DNA of 64,000 nt, taken from NCBI GenBank assembly GCA_038257155.1, contig JBBSJP010000004.1, forward strand, positions 62,001-126,000, read 5' to 3'. Shown piece after piece: positions 53,923 through 62,247 of this stretch (position 1 is the stretch's first letter; each line of letters opens with the position of its first letter). This DNA comes from JANJTY01 sp038257155. GTDB lineage: Bacteria; Pseudomonadota; Gammaproteobacteria; Xanthomonadales; Xanthomonadaceae. The translations under genes and the position numbers were made by a program. The notes under the pieces are model-generated. The model was not told the origin of the DNA. It saw nothing but the letters and a program-made list of their open reading frames with translations, and searched no databases.

Positions 53923-54383
53923 GGCGTGAGACTAGCAGCCTGTCGGGTGTAGGAAGTCGAGGCGAAAGTCTGGCTGCGTGAGGCCAGACTTTCGACAGTG
54001 TGCAGGCCTGCAACAGCCATTTGGGCCAGGAATTGGCGGAAAGTATGGATCGCGCAGTCGGAACTGCAGCGCGGCTGGCCCAACGTCCGACAGGCAGCCT
54101 CGACCAGCCGTGTTAGCCCACGTCGACGGCGGCCGGCGTGCTGCCCGAAGGCCGGAGCGCGAGCGGAGTGCTCGGCGCGCGGGTACCAGTTGGCACGATC
54201 CGGGATTACTCCGGCGTGAACGTGGTCAGTGACCTGAAGCGCAGTTTTCCGGGCCCACCATGGCCTTCGCACGGGCCGCGTGCATTCGTGCAACTTGCAA
54301 GTGCAAAGCTGATCGGACGCAAGCAGGCCGCAACGTGTGGGACGTGAAAGGCTGGGTCGTGCATGGGGCGCAGTTCGCGAGCC
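53923..54383. other. intergenic, 461 bp, with a 12-bp perfect hairpin
   Basis: It contains CGAAAGTCTGGC (53963-53974) paired with GCCAGACTTTCG (53983-53994), loop of 8. A minus-strand frame across 53919-54293 is open but its product has no recognised family; it might be a decayed insertion-sequence end. No gene is called. Confidence 0.45.
53963..53994. repeat. perfect 12-bp stem-loop
   Basis: The stem described above lies 41 bp upstream of the lipid-kinase ATG. It lacks a U-run on either strand and may be an insertion-sequence end or an mRNA leader hairpin. Confidence 0.55.
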
Positions 54384-55049
54384 TCACCAGGTCCCCGCTT
54401 CCATTCTTCTGCGGCGGTCGATTTCCTGCTCACTCGGCGCCTGGGTCGCGAAGGTTCCGGTCTCGAGCGGTTTGGCCGGCTCGTAAGTGGACAGCACACT
54501 TCCGCCCGCGCCAAGGCGCTGCTCGACCAGCTTGAATACGCCCGCCGGCGTGCCAGCGCCGAAGAGCCGTTTGCCGGACCCGAGCGTGACTGGGGCGACC
54601 ATCAGTACCAGTCGATCCAGCAGACCGCGTTCAAGCAGCTGCGGGTAGAGCGTGGAGCTGCCCTGGATCACGAGATTTGGTCCTTCCTGCTGCTTGAGGG
54701 CGGCCAGTGCCTCCAGATTGGCGAGGCGATGGCTGCCCTGCCACGCGAGCGGCGTGTCCGAGCCGGTGAGAACGAACTTGTCTGCCTTGGCAAATGACGC
54801 GGCGATCGGGTTGTCATTCGGCTCGAACGGCCAGTAGCTGGCGAAGATGTCATAGGTCCGCCGACCGAGCAGCAGATCAAACGGCGGCTGGAACAGCGTG
54901 TCGATCTGATTGCCTATGGCCTCCTCGAACAGGTTCGCCAACCAGCCACCATGGACGAAGCCACCGGTCGAGTCTTCGGCCGGGGCGCCGGGCGCTTGCA
55001 TCACCCCGTCGAGCGAAAGAAATGCGGCGCCGATGATCTTGCGTGGCAT
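54384..55049 (-). CDS. dihydrofolate reductase / RibD C-terminal family protein
   Basis: A 221-residue protein. KIIGAAFLSLDGVMQAPGAP, FDLLLGRRTYDIFASYWP, NLVIQGSSTLYPQLLERGLLDRLVLMVAPVTLGSGKRLFG are the characteristic NADPH-fold blocks of the RibD_C/YyaP-YwjB group. These reductases of unknown substrate commonly accompany VOC/PhnB proteins, as here. It follows the VOC gene after 4 bp, so they form one operon. Confidence 0.9.
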   Translation of the reverse strand: MPRKIIGAAFLSLDGVMQAPGAPAEDSTGGFVHGGWLANLFEEAIGNQIDTLFQPPFDLLLGRRTYDIFASYWPFEPNDNPIAASFAKADKFVLTGSDTPLAWQGSHRLANLEALAALKQQEGPNLVIQGSSTLYPQLLERGLLDRLVLMVAPVTLGSGKRLFGAGTPAGVFKLVEQRLGAGGSVLSTYEPAKPLETGTFATQAPSEQEIDRRRRMEAGTW

Positions 55050-55053
55050 GAGC

Positions 55054-55530
55054 TTAGTCCCCCCGCAGCGCGGCTTCGATGGTGGCGACGTCGATCTTGC
55101 TCATCTCCATCATCGCCGAGAACGCGCGCTGCGCCCGTTGGCCGCCGGCTTCCATTGCTTCGATCAGCACGCGCGGTGTGATTTGCCAGTTGAGACCCCA
55201 CTTGTCCTTGCACCAGCCGCAGGCCGAAACCTGCCCGCCATTGCCGACGATGGCGTTCCAGTAGCGATCGGTTTCCGCCTGGTCGTCAGTTGCAATCTGG
55301 AACGAGAACGCTTCGGTATGTGGGAACTGCGGACCCCCGTTGAGTCCTAGGCAAGGTATGCCGCAAACGGTGAACTCTACCGTCAGCTCATCGCCTGCCT
55401 TGCCCCCTGGATAGTCGCCGGGCGCGGTATGAACCGCGATCACCTTGCTATCAGGAAAGATCGAGGCGTAGAACTCGGCGGCCTCGCGAGCGTCGCCTTG
55501 GTACCAAAGACAGATCGTGTTCTTGTTCAT
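55054..55530 (-). CDS. VOC family protein, PhnB/3-dmu-9_3-mt-like
   Basis: A 158-residue glyoxalase-fold protein. NTICLWYQGDAREAAEFYASIFPDSKV, CLGLNGGPQFPHTEAFSFQIATDDQAETDRYWNAI and WCKDKWGLNWQITPRVLIEAM are the hallmark blocks of the PhnB-like group annotated 3-demethylubiquinone-9 3-methyltransferase; no methyltransferase motifs exist and the activity is unknown. GAGGAG precedes the ATG. First gene of the operon with the RibD-like gene. Confidence 0.92.
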   Translation of the reverse strand: MNKNTICLWYQGDAREAAEFYASIFPDSKVIAVHTAPGDYPGGKAGDELTVEFTVCGIPCLGLNGGPQFPHTEAFSFQIATDDQAETDRYWNAIVGNGGQVSACGWCKDKWGLNWQITPRVLIEAMEAGGQRAQRAFSAMMEMSKIDVATIEAALRGD

Positions 55531-55679
55531 CGTCGATCTCCTCAAGTGTTGCGCGGACCGAACTGGGGGAGGTCAGCGTCTCGGGGAACGCAACAGTGGA
55601 CGGCGTGCTCGCCTCGGTGGGTCCCGATGAGTTTGCCATTGCGGCGGCCTTTCCCGATAGCAACGGCCCCGGTGGAGTG

Positions 55680-56051
55680 CTACGCGTCGCAACCCAGAAG
55701 GGATGCAAGATCGTGTGGGATCGGCTGCGGTGTGAATGCGCCCACACGAGTGCTGCCTGGGTTGCCCCGCGGCACCCAGAGCCAGGTGAACAGCGCCGCG
55801 CCAACCAGGCGACCGAGCTGACCCGCGATCTCGCGAGCGCTCTGTGCCCTCCATCCCCAGCGCAGCAAGGCCACATGGCTGCGCAGATGACGCAGCGTAT
55901 GGCTCTGTCCAAGGATGTGCGCGGCTTCGAAGTGGGCCAGGGCATCGTCCAGTTCACGCTTCGCCAGCAGTGCATGACCACTGGCGAGTCGCGTTTCAAA
56001 GGCTCGGGTCAGCCGTAGAGCGCGCGCCGCGCGGGCTTGGTCATCGGACAT
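55680..56051 (-). CDS. DUF3703 family protein
   Basis: A 123-residue protein that matches DUF3703: LDDALAHFEAAHILGQSHTLRHLRSHVALLRWGWRAQSAREIAGQLGRLVGAALFTWLWVPRGNPG. The hydrophobic ALFTWLWVP stretch suggests membrane association. DUF3703 genes are often near metal-resistance functions. It is transcribed from a promoter with the 19-bp spacer typical of MerR control, divergent from a MerR gene, so metal or oxidant induction is likely. Function of the family unknown. Confidence 0.85.
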   Translation of the reverse strand: MSDDQARAARALRLTRAFETRLASGHALLAKRELDDALAHFEAAHILGQSHTLRHLRSHVALLRWGWRAQSAREIAGQLGRLVGAALFTWLWVPRGNPGSTRVGAFTPQPIPHDLASLLGCDA

Positions 56052-56081
56052 GCGAGTTCGCTCTTGAGGATGGTTCGAGCT

Positions 56082-56112
56082 AGGCTAAAGCCTGTAGCGG
56101 CTACAGAGTCAA
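56082..56112 (-). promoter_or_regulatory. MerR-type promoter with 19-bp spacer
   Basis: On the minus strand, -35 TTGACT (56107-56112) and -10 TAGCCT (56082-56087) are 19 bp apart. The spacer holds the palindrome CTGTAGC-C-GCTACAG (56092-56106). This overlong spacer with a central dyad is the hallmark of promoters that MerR-family proteins activate by DNA untwisting. It drives the DUF3703 gene. Confidence 0.85.
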
Positions 56113-56115
56113 ATC

Positions 56116-56583
56116 ATGCAGATCGGCGAAGCATCCGTGGCCAGCGGCTGCCACATCGAAACCATCCGATATTACGAACGCGTAGGTTTGCTGCCGCGTG
56201 CCCGACGCACCGGCGGTGGCTATCGCGTGTACACGCCAGCCGAGGTCGACCGCTTGCGTTTCATAGCGCGCGGTCGCGAACTGGGCTTCAGCCTGGATGA
56301 GATTCGCAGCCTGCTGGCGCTCGCTGAAGACGCATCGCTGTCGTGTGCCGAGGTCGACCAGTTGGCACACGGACACCTGGCGGAGATCCGCCAGCGGGTG
56401 CGGGCGCTCAAGCGGATGGCCAGGGAGCTCGAGAAGACAATTCAGGGTTGCGGCGGCGGCGAGCGTGCGCACTGCGCAATCCTTTCTGCACTGCAGACGC
56501 GACCTGCGTTGCGCTCCGCCGGGATCCGAAACTCTGCTTCCGAGGCAGGGCCAGTGCATCGACAGGCGCGCGGAGCGATCTGA
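56116..56583 (+). CDS. MerR family transcriptional regulator
   Basis: A 155-residue activator. The winged helix is MQIGEASVASGCHIETIRYYERVGLLPRARRTGGGYRVYTPAEVDRLRFI, followed by the dimerisation helix and a C-terminal metal-site-like CAEVDQL...CGGGERAHCAIL, with Cys residues placed as in CueR/ZntR/PbrR-like members. The palindrome in the divergent region is its likely site. Inducer (a heavy metal) is inferred from the Cys pattern and the DUF3703 neighbour. Confidence 0.92.
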   Translation: MQIGEASVASGCHIETIRYYERVGLLPRARRTGGGYRVYTPAEVDRLRFIARGRELGFSLDEIRSLLALAEDASLSCAEVDQLAHGHLAEIRQRVRALKRMARELEKTIQGCGGGERAHCAILSALQTRPALRSAGIRNSASEAGPVHRQARGAI

Positions 56584-56618
56584 GCATCGCGGCTGGCCGG
56601 TCGTTCGCCCATGGCCCG

Positions 56619-58046
56619 CTAAACACGCAAATACCGATCCCACATTCGATTCCGGAAGCGACCTAGCGGGTCGACCGCAGTCTTGAGTTCCCGGAACCGC
56701 TGCGCTTCGGGGTATGCCCGGCGAAACTGTTCCAATGTCGCTGCCGGCCGGTAGGGCAAGTAATAGCGACCGCCGAGGCTCAGTGAGAGCTCGATGAGCT
56801 GGCGAGTCCATGCGTCGCTGAGGCGAGTGTCCGCGTGAGTGCTCCGTTGCTTGAAGTAGAGCACGAAGCAGAACACCGGTTCCGCGGCCCAGCGCATGAG
56901 GCTGAGCGTATCGGCTACCGCGTGGCGGATCGACACATTCAGCACGTTTGCGTCAGCACGCTGCACGATAGTTGCCATGCCACGCGCGAACGCGTGAAAG
57001 TGGTCGGTCGGAATGAAGTATTCCTGCAGCAGGTAGGTCGACATGGACCGTGTGCGCGGCTCCAGTGAAGCCGTATCCAGGCTGGCCTCATAATTGCGCC
57101 AGACCACGGGAGCTGGAGCACGCAGGTCCTGCTGCTGTTGGCGCTTGCGGAGCCACTCGGCTCCAGGCAGTTCGGACACGGCCCAGACCAGGTTCTGGTC
57201 GCGGCTGTAGTCAACATCTCGTGCTATGAGCCGATCGACGATCGTCGGCCTTGATTCGCTGCGAAGCCAGCTGACTGCAGTTGGCTGATCGAAGTCCGGC
57301 GGAACCAGGTCCGCGTTGTGCATGACAAGGCTCGCATTCGCGGCGACCTGGCTTGCGAAGTAGTCCGGGTAGTCAGCCAGCGAGACTTGTTCAATCTTCC
57401 TTTCGAGCGGCGTGTTGATGCTGAGATCAAGCTCGACCTCAGTGATCACCCCGAGGCCGCCATAGCCCCCGATCACGGCAGCGAACAGTTCGGGCTCGTG
57501 AGCGCGATCCAGCTCCAGCACATGTCCTTCAGCCGTAACAAGCTGCAGGGCACGAATCGAGCCGGCCATGGCGCCTTTACCGACGTAACGCCCGTGGCAA
57601 TTGACCGAAACGGAACCACCGACCGTGAAGTTTGCATAACTCTGCATCGTCGCGATCGAAAGCTCGTGCGAATCGATGTGATCGAGCAGGTCGCGCCAGC
57701 GCATGCCCGCCTGGCAGCGCACGATGCGCTGATCGGGAAGCAGCTTGATCAGCCGGCTCATTGACCGCATGTCGAGATGCAGCGAGTCCGATGCGGCGAT
57801 CTGCCCACCCATGCTGTAGCGCCCACCACCGATCGAGATCGGCCCCCGCCATTGTCGAAGCGTCTCGGCAACGCCTTCTGAGCTTTCTGGGCGGACAATT
57901 CCCGCGACCGCCATGCGCTCGAGCTGGGCGACATCGGTCACGAACACACCGGTGTCAGGGTCTCGTGAGCACCCAAGAATCGGCGAGCAGGCCACAGCTG
58001 CGGTCGCCTTCAGGAAGGTGCGGCGCGTCGGGCTTTCGATCAACAT
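56619..58046 (-). CDS. Tat-exported FAD-binding oxidase (FAD_binding_4 type)
   Basis: A 475-residue protein. The N terminus SPTRRTFLKATAAVACSPILGC carries a twin-arginine motif; the ILGC could also serve as a lipobox. The FAD domain shows ISIGGGRYSMGGQ, LSIATMQSYANFTVGGSVSVNCHGRY and IGGYGGLGVITEVELDLS, as in vanillyl-alcohol-oxidase/PCMH-fold enzymes such as sugar-lactone or alditol oxidases. Folded and flavinylated in the cytoplasm, then exported. Substrate unknown. The ATG of MLIESPTRR is preferred to one 15 codons upstream, as Tat signals have short N regions. Confidence 0.85.
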   Translation of the reverse strand: MLIESPTRRTFLKATAAVACSPILGCSRDPDTGVFVTDVAQLERMAVAGIVRPESSEGVAETLRQWRGPISIGGGRYSMGGQIAASDSLHLDMRSMSRLIKLLPDQRIVRCQAGMRWRDLLDHIDSHELSIATMQSYANFTVGGSVSVNCHGRYVGKGAMAGSIRALQLVTAEGHVLELDRAHEPELFAAVIGGYGGLGVITEVELDLSINTPLERKIEQVSLADYPDYFASQVAANASLVMHNADLVPPDFDQPTAVSWLRSESRPTIVDRLIARDVDYSRDQNLVWAVSELPGAEWLRKRQQQQDLRAPAPVVWRNYEASLDTASLEPRTRSMSTYLLQEYFIPTDHFHAFARGMATIVQRADANVLNVSIRHAVADTLSLMRWAAEPVFCFVLYFKQRSTHADTRLSDAWTRQLIELSLSLGGRYYLPYRPAATLEQFRRAYPEAQRFRELKTAVDPLGRFRNRMWDRYLRV

Positions 58047-58379
58047 TACGTAACGGTGGCCGGTAAACCGGAATCGGTCAAGAAAATGCATTGCACGTGC
58101 TTGAGCCCTTCTCCCATGGGGTGGAGCGGGGCTTTCGAGTCACACGAGACGAGCCCGTAAACGCTGGCGCGTCTGCAGGCGCGTCGGCCGGGCTGAGTTG
58201 GGGAGAGGGCCGGGTGTCCTCAGGTTCGACTCATGGCCCCTCGCACCGCGAGTTCGGACCCTCATCCGCCCTTCGGGCACCTTCTCTCATGGGGAGAAGT
58301 CAAAAGGCTCGGTTGCATTGACTGCAATGCGTCGATGGCTGCCAGCCAGAAGTAGACGATCAGAGGCGACTCATGCGGG
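58047..58379. other. intergenic, 333 bp, with a repeated CTTCTC/GAGAAG element
   Basis: It contains CCTCATCCGCCCTTCGGGCA (from 58260), then CCTTCTCTCATGGGGAGAAG, a common proteobacterial intergenic repeat, and a partial match near 58103 (CCCTTCTCCCATGGGG). No gene seen. Confidence 0.55.
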
Positions 58380-59396
58380 TCACTGCTGCTCTATCGACGC
58401 CGTGGCCAAACGAACAGCAGTGCTGAGGCTATCCTCCGGCTCAGCAAACGTGTCCGGCTCAATTCCTACGCCTTCCCAGTCGGAATCGGTCACGGGATTG
58501 GCGTTCCTGTATGTCGAAAACCGTGCCACGAAGTGCTCATTGACGGGAAGCGCGCCCACCGCGTGGGCGATACCCGTCGTCACCTGGCCAACCGTTCTTG
58601 CCTTCCCGAAGCTTCTCAGGGTGTAGGCAAACAATTCAGCCGCACTTGCAGTGTCCGGGCCCGTCAGGATGAACACCGGGAAGTCATTCTTGAATCGCGC
58701 GGGACCCATGTCAGATGTCGAGACGGCGTCGTGCACCGACTCACCCTTGCGATCGATGACGCTCCAGAGCAAGGTCTCTTCGGCAAAAAAGTAGCTCAGC
58801 ATGTGGCGGACCAGTTCGGGGGAGCCGCCCTTGCACTCCGTCAGATCGATGATCATCGCATCAGCGCCGCTCAGGAAGCCGAAGGCATGGTCAGCTACCG
58901 ACTCCGCCTCGACATCCTGATGGAACTTGTTGAACTTGAGGTAGCCGATATTTCCGTCAAGAATTTCCACCTTCTGGAACGCATTGTTCAATTGGAACCG
59001 GTCAACGGTTTCCTTCAATACATGCGTCGGAGGCTCGTCACCTTCGGCCAGAAGCACCCCGAGATGCCCGTCACCGCTGAGTTCACGCAGCTCCGTCTCC
59101 ATGCGGGCAGCGAACTCCTGTTTGGTCGATATCCGATCATACGAACCCGCATCGAGGCGGCTGATCATCTCGACTCCGACCCTGCGCGCAAGCTCGGGAT
59201 AGACGTAGACGTCGTTCAGTACCTTCACCGTGTCGATCACCGACTGCCGCACCAGTTGCCTGTCAATGGCGTCGACGCTTTCCAGGGAGCTGCTTCTTGC
59301 GAAGTCGGACTGGGCGGAGAAGCTCAGTGCCATCGCCATCAAGACCAAGGTTGCGCGCACACTTGATCCCCACCGGGCCTTGCGTTCAGTTCTCAT
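58380..59396 (-). CDS. S41 family peptidase (tail-specific protease-like)
   Basis: A 338-residue protein with a signal peptide ending near SFSAQS. An N-terminal helical part (DTVKVLNDVYVYPELARRVGVEMISRL) and the S41 core (IGYLKFNKFH, AMIIDLTECKGGSPELVRHMLSYFF, VFILTGPDTASAAELFAYTLRSFGKARTVGQVTTG) match the interphotoreceptor-retinoid-binding-like group; the nucleophile is the Ser of TASAAE. No PDZ domain is visible. Exported serine protease, target unknown. Confidence 0.88.
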   Translation of the reverse strand: MRTERKARWGSSVRATLVLMAMALSFSAQSDFARSSSLESVDAIDRQLVRQSVIDTVKVLNDVYVYPELARRVGVEMISRLDAGSYDRISTKQEFAARMETELRELSGDGHLGVLLAEGDEPPTHVLKETVDRFQLNNAFQKVEILDGNIGYLKFNKFHQDVEAESVADHAFGFLSGADAMIIDLTECKGGSPELVRHMLSYFFAEETLLWSVIDRKGESVHDAVSTSDMGPARFKNDFPVFILTGPDTASAAELFAYTLRSFGKARTVGQVTTGIAHAVGALPVNEHFVARFSTYRNANPVTDSDWEGVGIEPDTFAEPEDSLSTAVRLATASIEQQ

Positions 59397-59518
59397 GGGC
59401 GTCTACGAATCATGGTCGGAAATGGTCACTTTGCGCGACTGCTGCACGCGCGATCCCTTCGATGTAGGACCTGCCGATCGAACAATCAAGCTCAGGATGC
59501 TGACCTGGCGGGTCGAAC

Positions 59519-61981
59519 TCAGGTCCCATCCAGTTCGGCCAGGCGATGCACGCACAGGCGGGTTTCCGCATGCTCCGATCCGCGCGTGCGCTCGAGGTGC
59601 GCGCAAGCCTCTTCGAGCATGACTCGTGCGCCGGGGCGGTCGCCCAGGGACAGCATCGCACTGCCGAGGTATAGCAGCAGCCGAGCCCCGATCCGATGGT
59701 CGTCCGCGATCACTTCGGCCGCTGTTCGCAAGGGTTCCAGCAGGGTTCTGGCTTCTTCGGGGCGTCCGCTGGCAAGCAGTAGCGAAGCCAGGTTGATCGA
59801 GGTGGTCAGGGTTGAGCGGTGGGTCGCTCCCAAGGCCCGTCGCTGCAGGGTCAGCGCCTCGCGATAAAGCGGTTCGGCCGCATCCAGTTGCGCCTGCTGT
59901 TGCAGCATCCACGCCAGGGTGTTGATCGAGGTGGTCGTATCCGGATGTTCGTTGCCAAGTGTGCGTCGGTAGGACTCGAGAACTGTTCGCAGTTCTGCTA
60001 TTGCCTCGACGTGGCGGCCCTGTGCCTGCAGCATGAAGGCGAGGTTGTTGCGCGAGGTCAGGGTTGATGTGTGTTCTGCCCCCAGCACCCGCTGCTGGCT
60101 GGCGACCAGATCCGCAAGCAGCGCGCTTGCCTCCGGAATACGGCCCATTTCGTATAGCAGGGTCGAGTAGTTGGACATCACGCTCATGCTGTTCGGATGG
60201 TCGTCGCCGAGCAAGGCGCGAATGCCCAGCAGGGTGGCCTGAAAGTGCACTGCGGCCGGTTCGTGGCGGCCGCGCATCCACTCGACCGCGCCCAGATTGT
60301 TGCGCACGTCGAGGCTCAGGGAGTGCCCGGCTCCCAACACCCGCTGGCTGCGTTCGGCAAGCACCGGTGCAAGTTCATCGGCCTCTTCCAGCATGCCGTT
60401 CTCAACCAGCTGGCCGAGCTGCACGACGCGCAACTCGATGCTGCGCTCGTCATCGATCCCGTACAGTTCTTCGCGTTGCTCAGCGGCGCGCACGTAAAGC
60501 GCCAGCGACTTTGTCGGCAGACCAATGCGACGGTAACGACCGGCCAGCACCAGGCGCAAGGCGATGGCCACCTCGGGTTGGTCGTCGAGGCGCTCGTCAA
60601 CCGCGACAACCGCCGGTGTCAGAAGGTCGCGGTCGATCAGCCGGCGAGCCGTGTCCGTGGGATTCGCGCGCTGCCAATCGCCGAGGAACTGGGCGACGCG
60701 GCGCTCGCGCTCGGGGTCCTCCACGCCATCTGCCACGAGCTGTTCGCGCAGGGTCGCCGCGAGATCGTCGGTCAGCGACCTGCCGGCGACTTCCGGATCG
60801 ATCTGCCCCAGCAGCTCGGCCTGCATCTGCGTGAGGTCTTCCAGTTGCTGCGCCCGCTGACCGGCAATGCGCGCCTGCCAGGCGAAGGCGAGTACGCCGC
60901 CCAACAGTGACACCATCACCAGACTCGCGCTTGCTACCAACACACGATGACGGCGGAGGAACTTGCGCATGCGATAGCCGGTGCCGGGCGGGGCCGCGTG
61001 CACCGGATCCCCATCCAGATAGCGGCGAATGTCGAGCACAAGTCCGTTCGCGGTCGCGTAGCGGCGGGAGCGCTCCTTTTCGAGCGCCTTCATGACGATC
61101 CAGTCCAACTCGCCGCGCACCGAGTTGCGCAATCGGTGCGGCGTCATCTGACATTCGGAAGCCAGCTGACGAAGCGTCTCGGCGGAGCGATCCAGCCGCG
61201 TGCTTGGGCGAGGGGGATCTACCTCGCGAATGAGCCGCTGGATCTCTGCCTGTGCTGCCTGGCGCAGGGTGTCGGACTCGATGGGCGTGGTATTGGTCAG
61301 CAACTGGTAGAGAATGACGCCCAAGGCATAGATATCGGCACGCGTATCGATGTCCGCCGAGCCCTCGGCCTGTTCCGGGCTCATGTAAAGCGGGGTGCCG
61401 ATCAGCATGCCCTGCTCGGTAAAGATCGTGCGGTCGCCCACTCGTCCGCTCATTGCCTTGGCAACGCCGAAGTCGATCACCTTCGCCCAGGGGCGATCGT
61501 CCTGGGTGCTTACCAGCACATTGTTTGGTTTGAGGTCGCGGTGAATGATGCCCTTGCTGTGGGCATGCTGGACGGCTTCGCACACCTGCCCGAACAACTG
61601 CAGACGGGCCTTGATCGACAGCTTGTGTTTCGCGCAGTAGCTGTCAATGGGCTCTCCCTTGACCAGCTCCATCACAAAGTATGGCCGGCCGTCATCGCTT
61701 GCGCCGGCGCCAAAAACCTTGGCGATGTGGGGGTGGTCCATCAGCGCCAGGACCTGGCGCTCGGCCTCGAAGCGGGCGACAAAATCGAGCGTGTCCATAC
61801 CGATCTTGACCACTTTCAAGGCGACGCGGCGCCTGACCGGGTGCGTCTGCTCGGCCTCGAAGACCAGACCAAATCCCCCCTCGCCAATCTGGCCGAGGAG
61901 CCTGTATGGGCCGACAAACCCATTGTTGCCCTCGCCGCGTGGGGGTTGGAGCGTGCTGTCGCTTGTCGGAGTTGTGCTCAT
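59519..61981 (-). CDS. Ser/Thr protein kinase with TPR sensor domain
   Basis: An 820-residue eukaryotic-like kinase. The kinase domain (about residues 25-300) has GQIGEGGFGLVFEAEQ, VALKVVKIGMD, IIHRDLKPNNVLV, VIDFGVAKAM and YMSPEQAEG. A membrane helix (VLVASASLVMVSLLGGVLAFAW, about 345-366) is followed by an outer region with at least seven TPRs of 42 residues (SLDVRNNLGAVEWMRGRHEPAAVHFQATL, TLTSRNNLAFMLQAQGRHVEAIAELRTVL), like kinesin-light-chain-type repeats. It differs from the kinase at 46002 in the N-terminal part and repeat type. Signal and substrates unknown. Confidence 0.93.
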   Translation of the reverse strand: MSTTPTSDSTLQPPRGEGNNGFVGPYRLLGQIGEGGFGLVFEAEQTHPVRRRVALKVVKIGMDTLDFVARFEAERQVLALMDHPHIAKVFGAGASDDGRPYFVMELVKGEPIDSYCAKHKLSIKARLQLFGQVCEAVQHAHSKGIIHRDLKPNNVLVSTQDDRPWAKVIDFGVAKAMSGRVGDRTIFTEQGMLIGTPLYMSPEQAEGSADIDTRADIYALGVILYQLLTNTTPIESDTLRQAAQAEIQRLIREVDPPRPSTRLDRSAETLRQLASECQMTPHRLRNSVRGELDWIVMKALEKERSRRYATANGLVLDIRRYLDGDPVHAAPPGTGYRMRKFLRRHRVLVASASLVMVSLLGGVLAFAWQARIAGQRAQQLEDLTQMQAELLGQIDPEVAGRSLTDDLAATLREQLVADGVEDPERERRVAQFLGDWQRANPTDTARRLIDRDLLTPAVVAVDERLDDQPEVAIALRLVLAGRYRRIGLPTKSLALYVRAAEQREELYGIDDERSIELRVVQLGQLVENGMLEEADELAPVLAERSQRVLGAGHSLSLDVRNNLGAVEWMRGRHEPAAVHFQATLLGIRALLGDDHPNSMSVMSNYSTLLYEMGRIPEASALLADLVASQQRVLGAEHTSTLTSRNNLAFMLQAQGRHVEAIAELRTVLESYRRTLGNEHPDTTTSINTLAWMLQQQAQLDAAEPLYREALTLQRRALGATHRSTLTTSINLASLLLASGRPEEARTLLEPLRTAAEVIADDHRIGARLLLYLGSAMLSLGDRPGARVMLEEACAHLERTRGSEHAETRLCVHRLAELDGT

Positions 61982-62216
61982 CGGCGGAATCACCGGGATG
62001 GTCGGTTGGCATGAGACTACCGCGGCCGGCTCGATCCTGCCCAGCGCAACGCGAATCCGCAGGTCGATTCGCGCAATTCACGTCTGGGTACATAGGTTGG
62101 GCAGGCGCCGCGCGTCTGGCTCGCGGTTGCGCCATGCCATCGCGCCAGAAAGGCTAGCCGAGGTCGAGCGACTGCGCTTCAGAGCCGAACATGCAGCGCA
62201 CATCCGTTTTGGGTAG

Positions 62217-62235
62217 GCTGTTGCCAGGCAACAGC
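62217..62235. terminator. hairpin after the 62248 gene
   Basis: GCTGTTGCC-A-GGCAACAGC (62217-62235), a perfect 9-bp stem 13 bp past the stop of the unknown gene on the minus strand. No U-run follows, so terminator function is only likely. Confidence 0.45.
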
Positions 62236-62247
62236 GGAGCGGGCCTG

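Noticed and set aside
53919..54293. Minus-strand 124-codon frame considered as a transposase fragment
   Set aside because: No transposase catalytic motif could be identified, so it is noted only as a possible remnant.
55596..56018. Plus-strand frame beginning MDGVLASVGPDEFAIAAAF, at first sight protein-like
   Set aside because: It starts with GTG without a ribosome-binding site and is antisense to the well-supported DUF3703 gene for most of its length.
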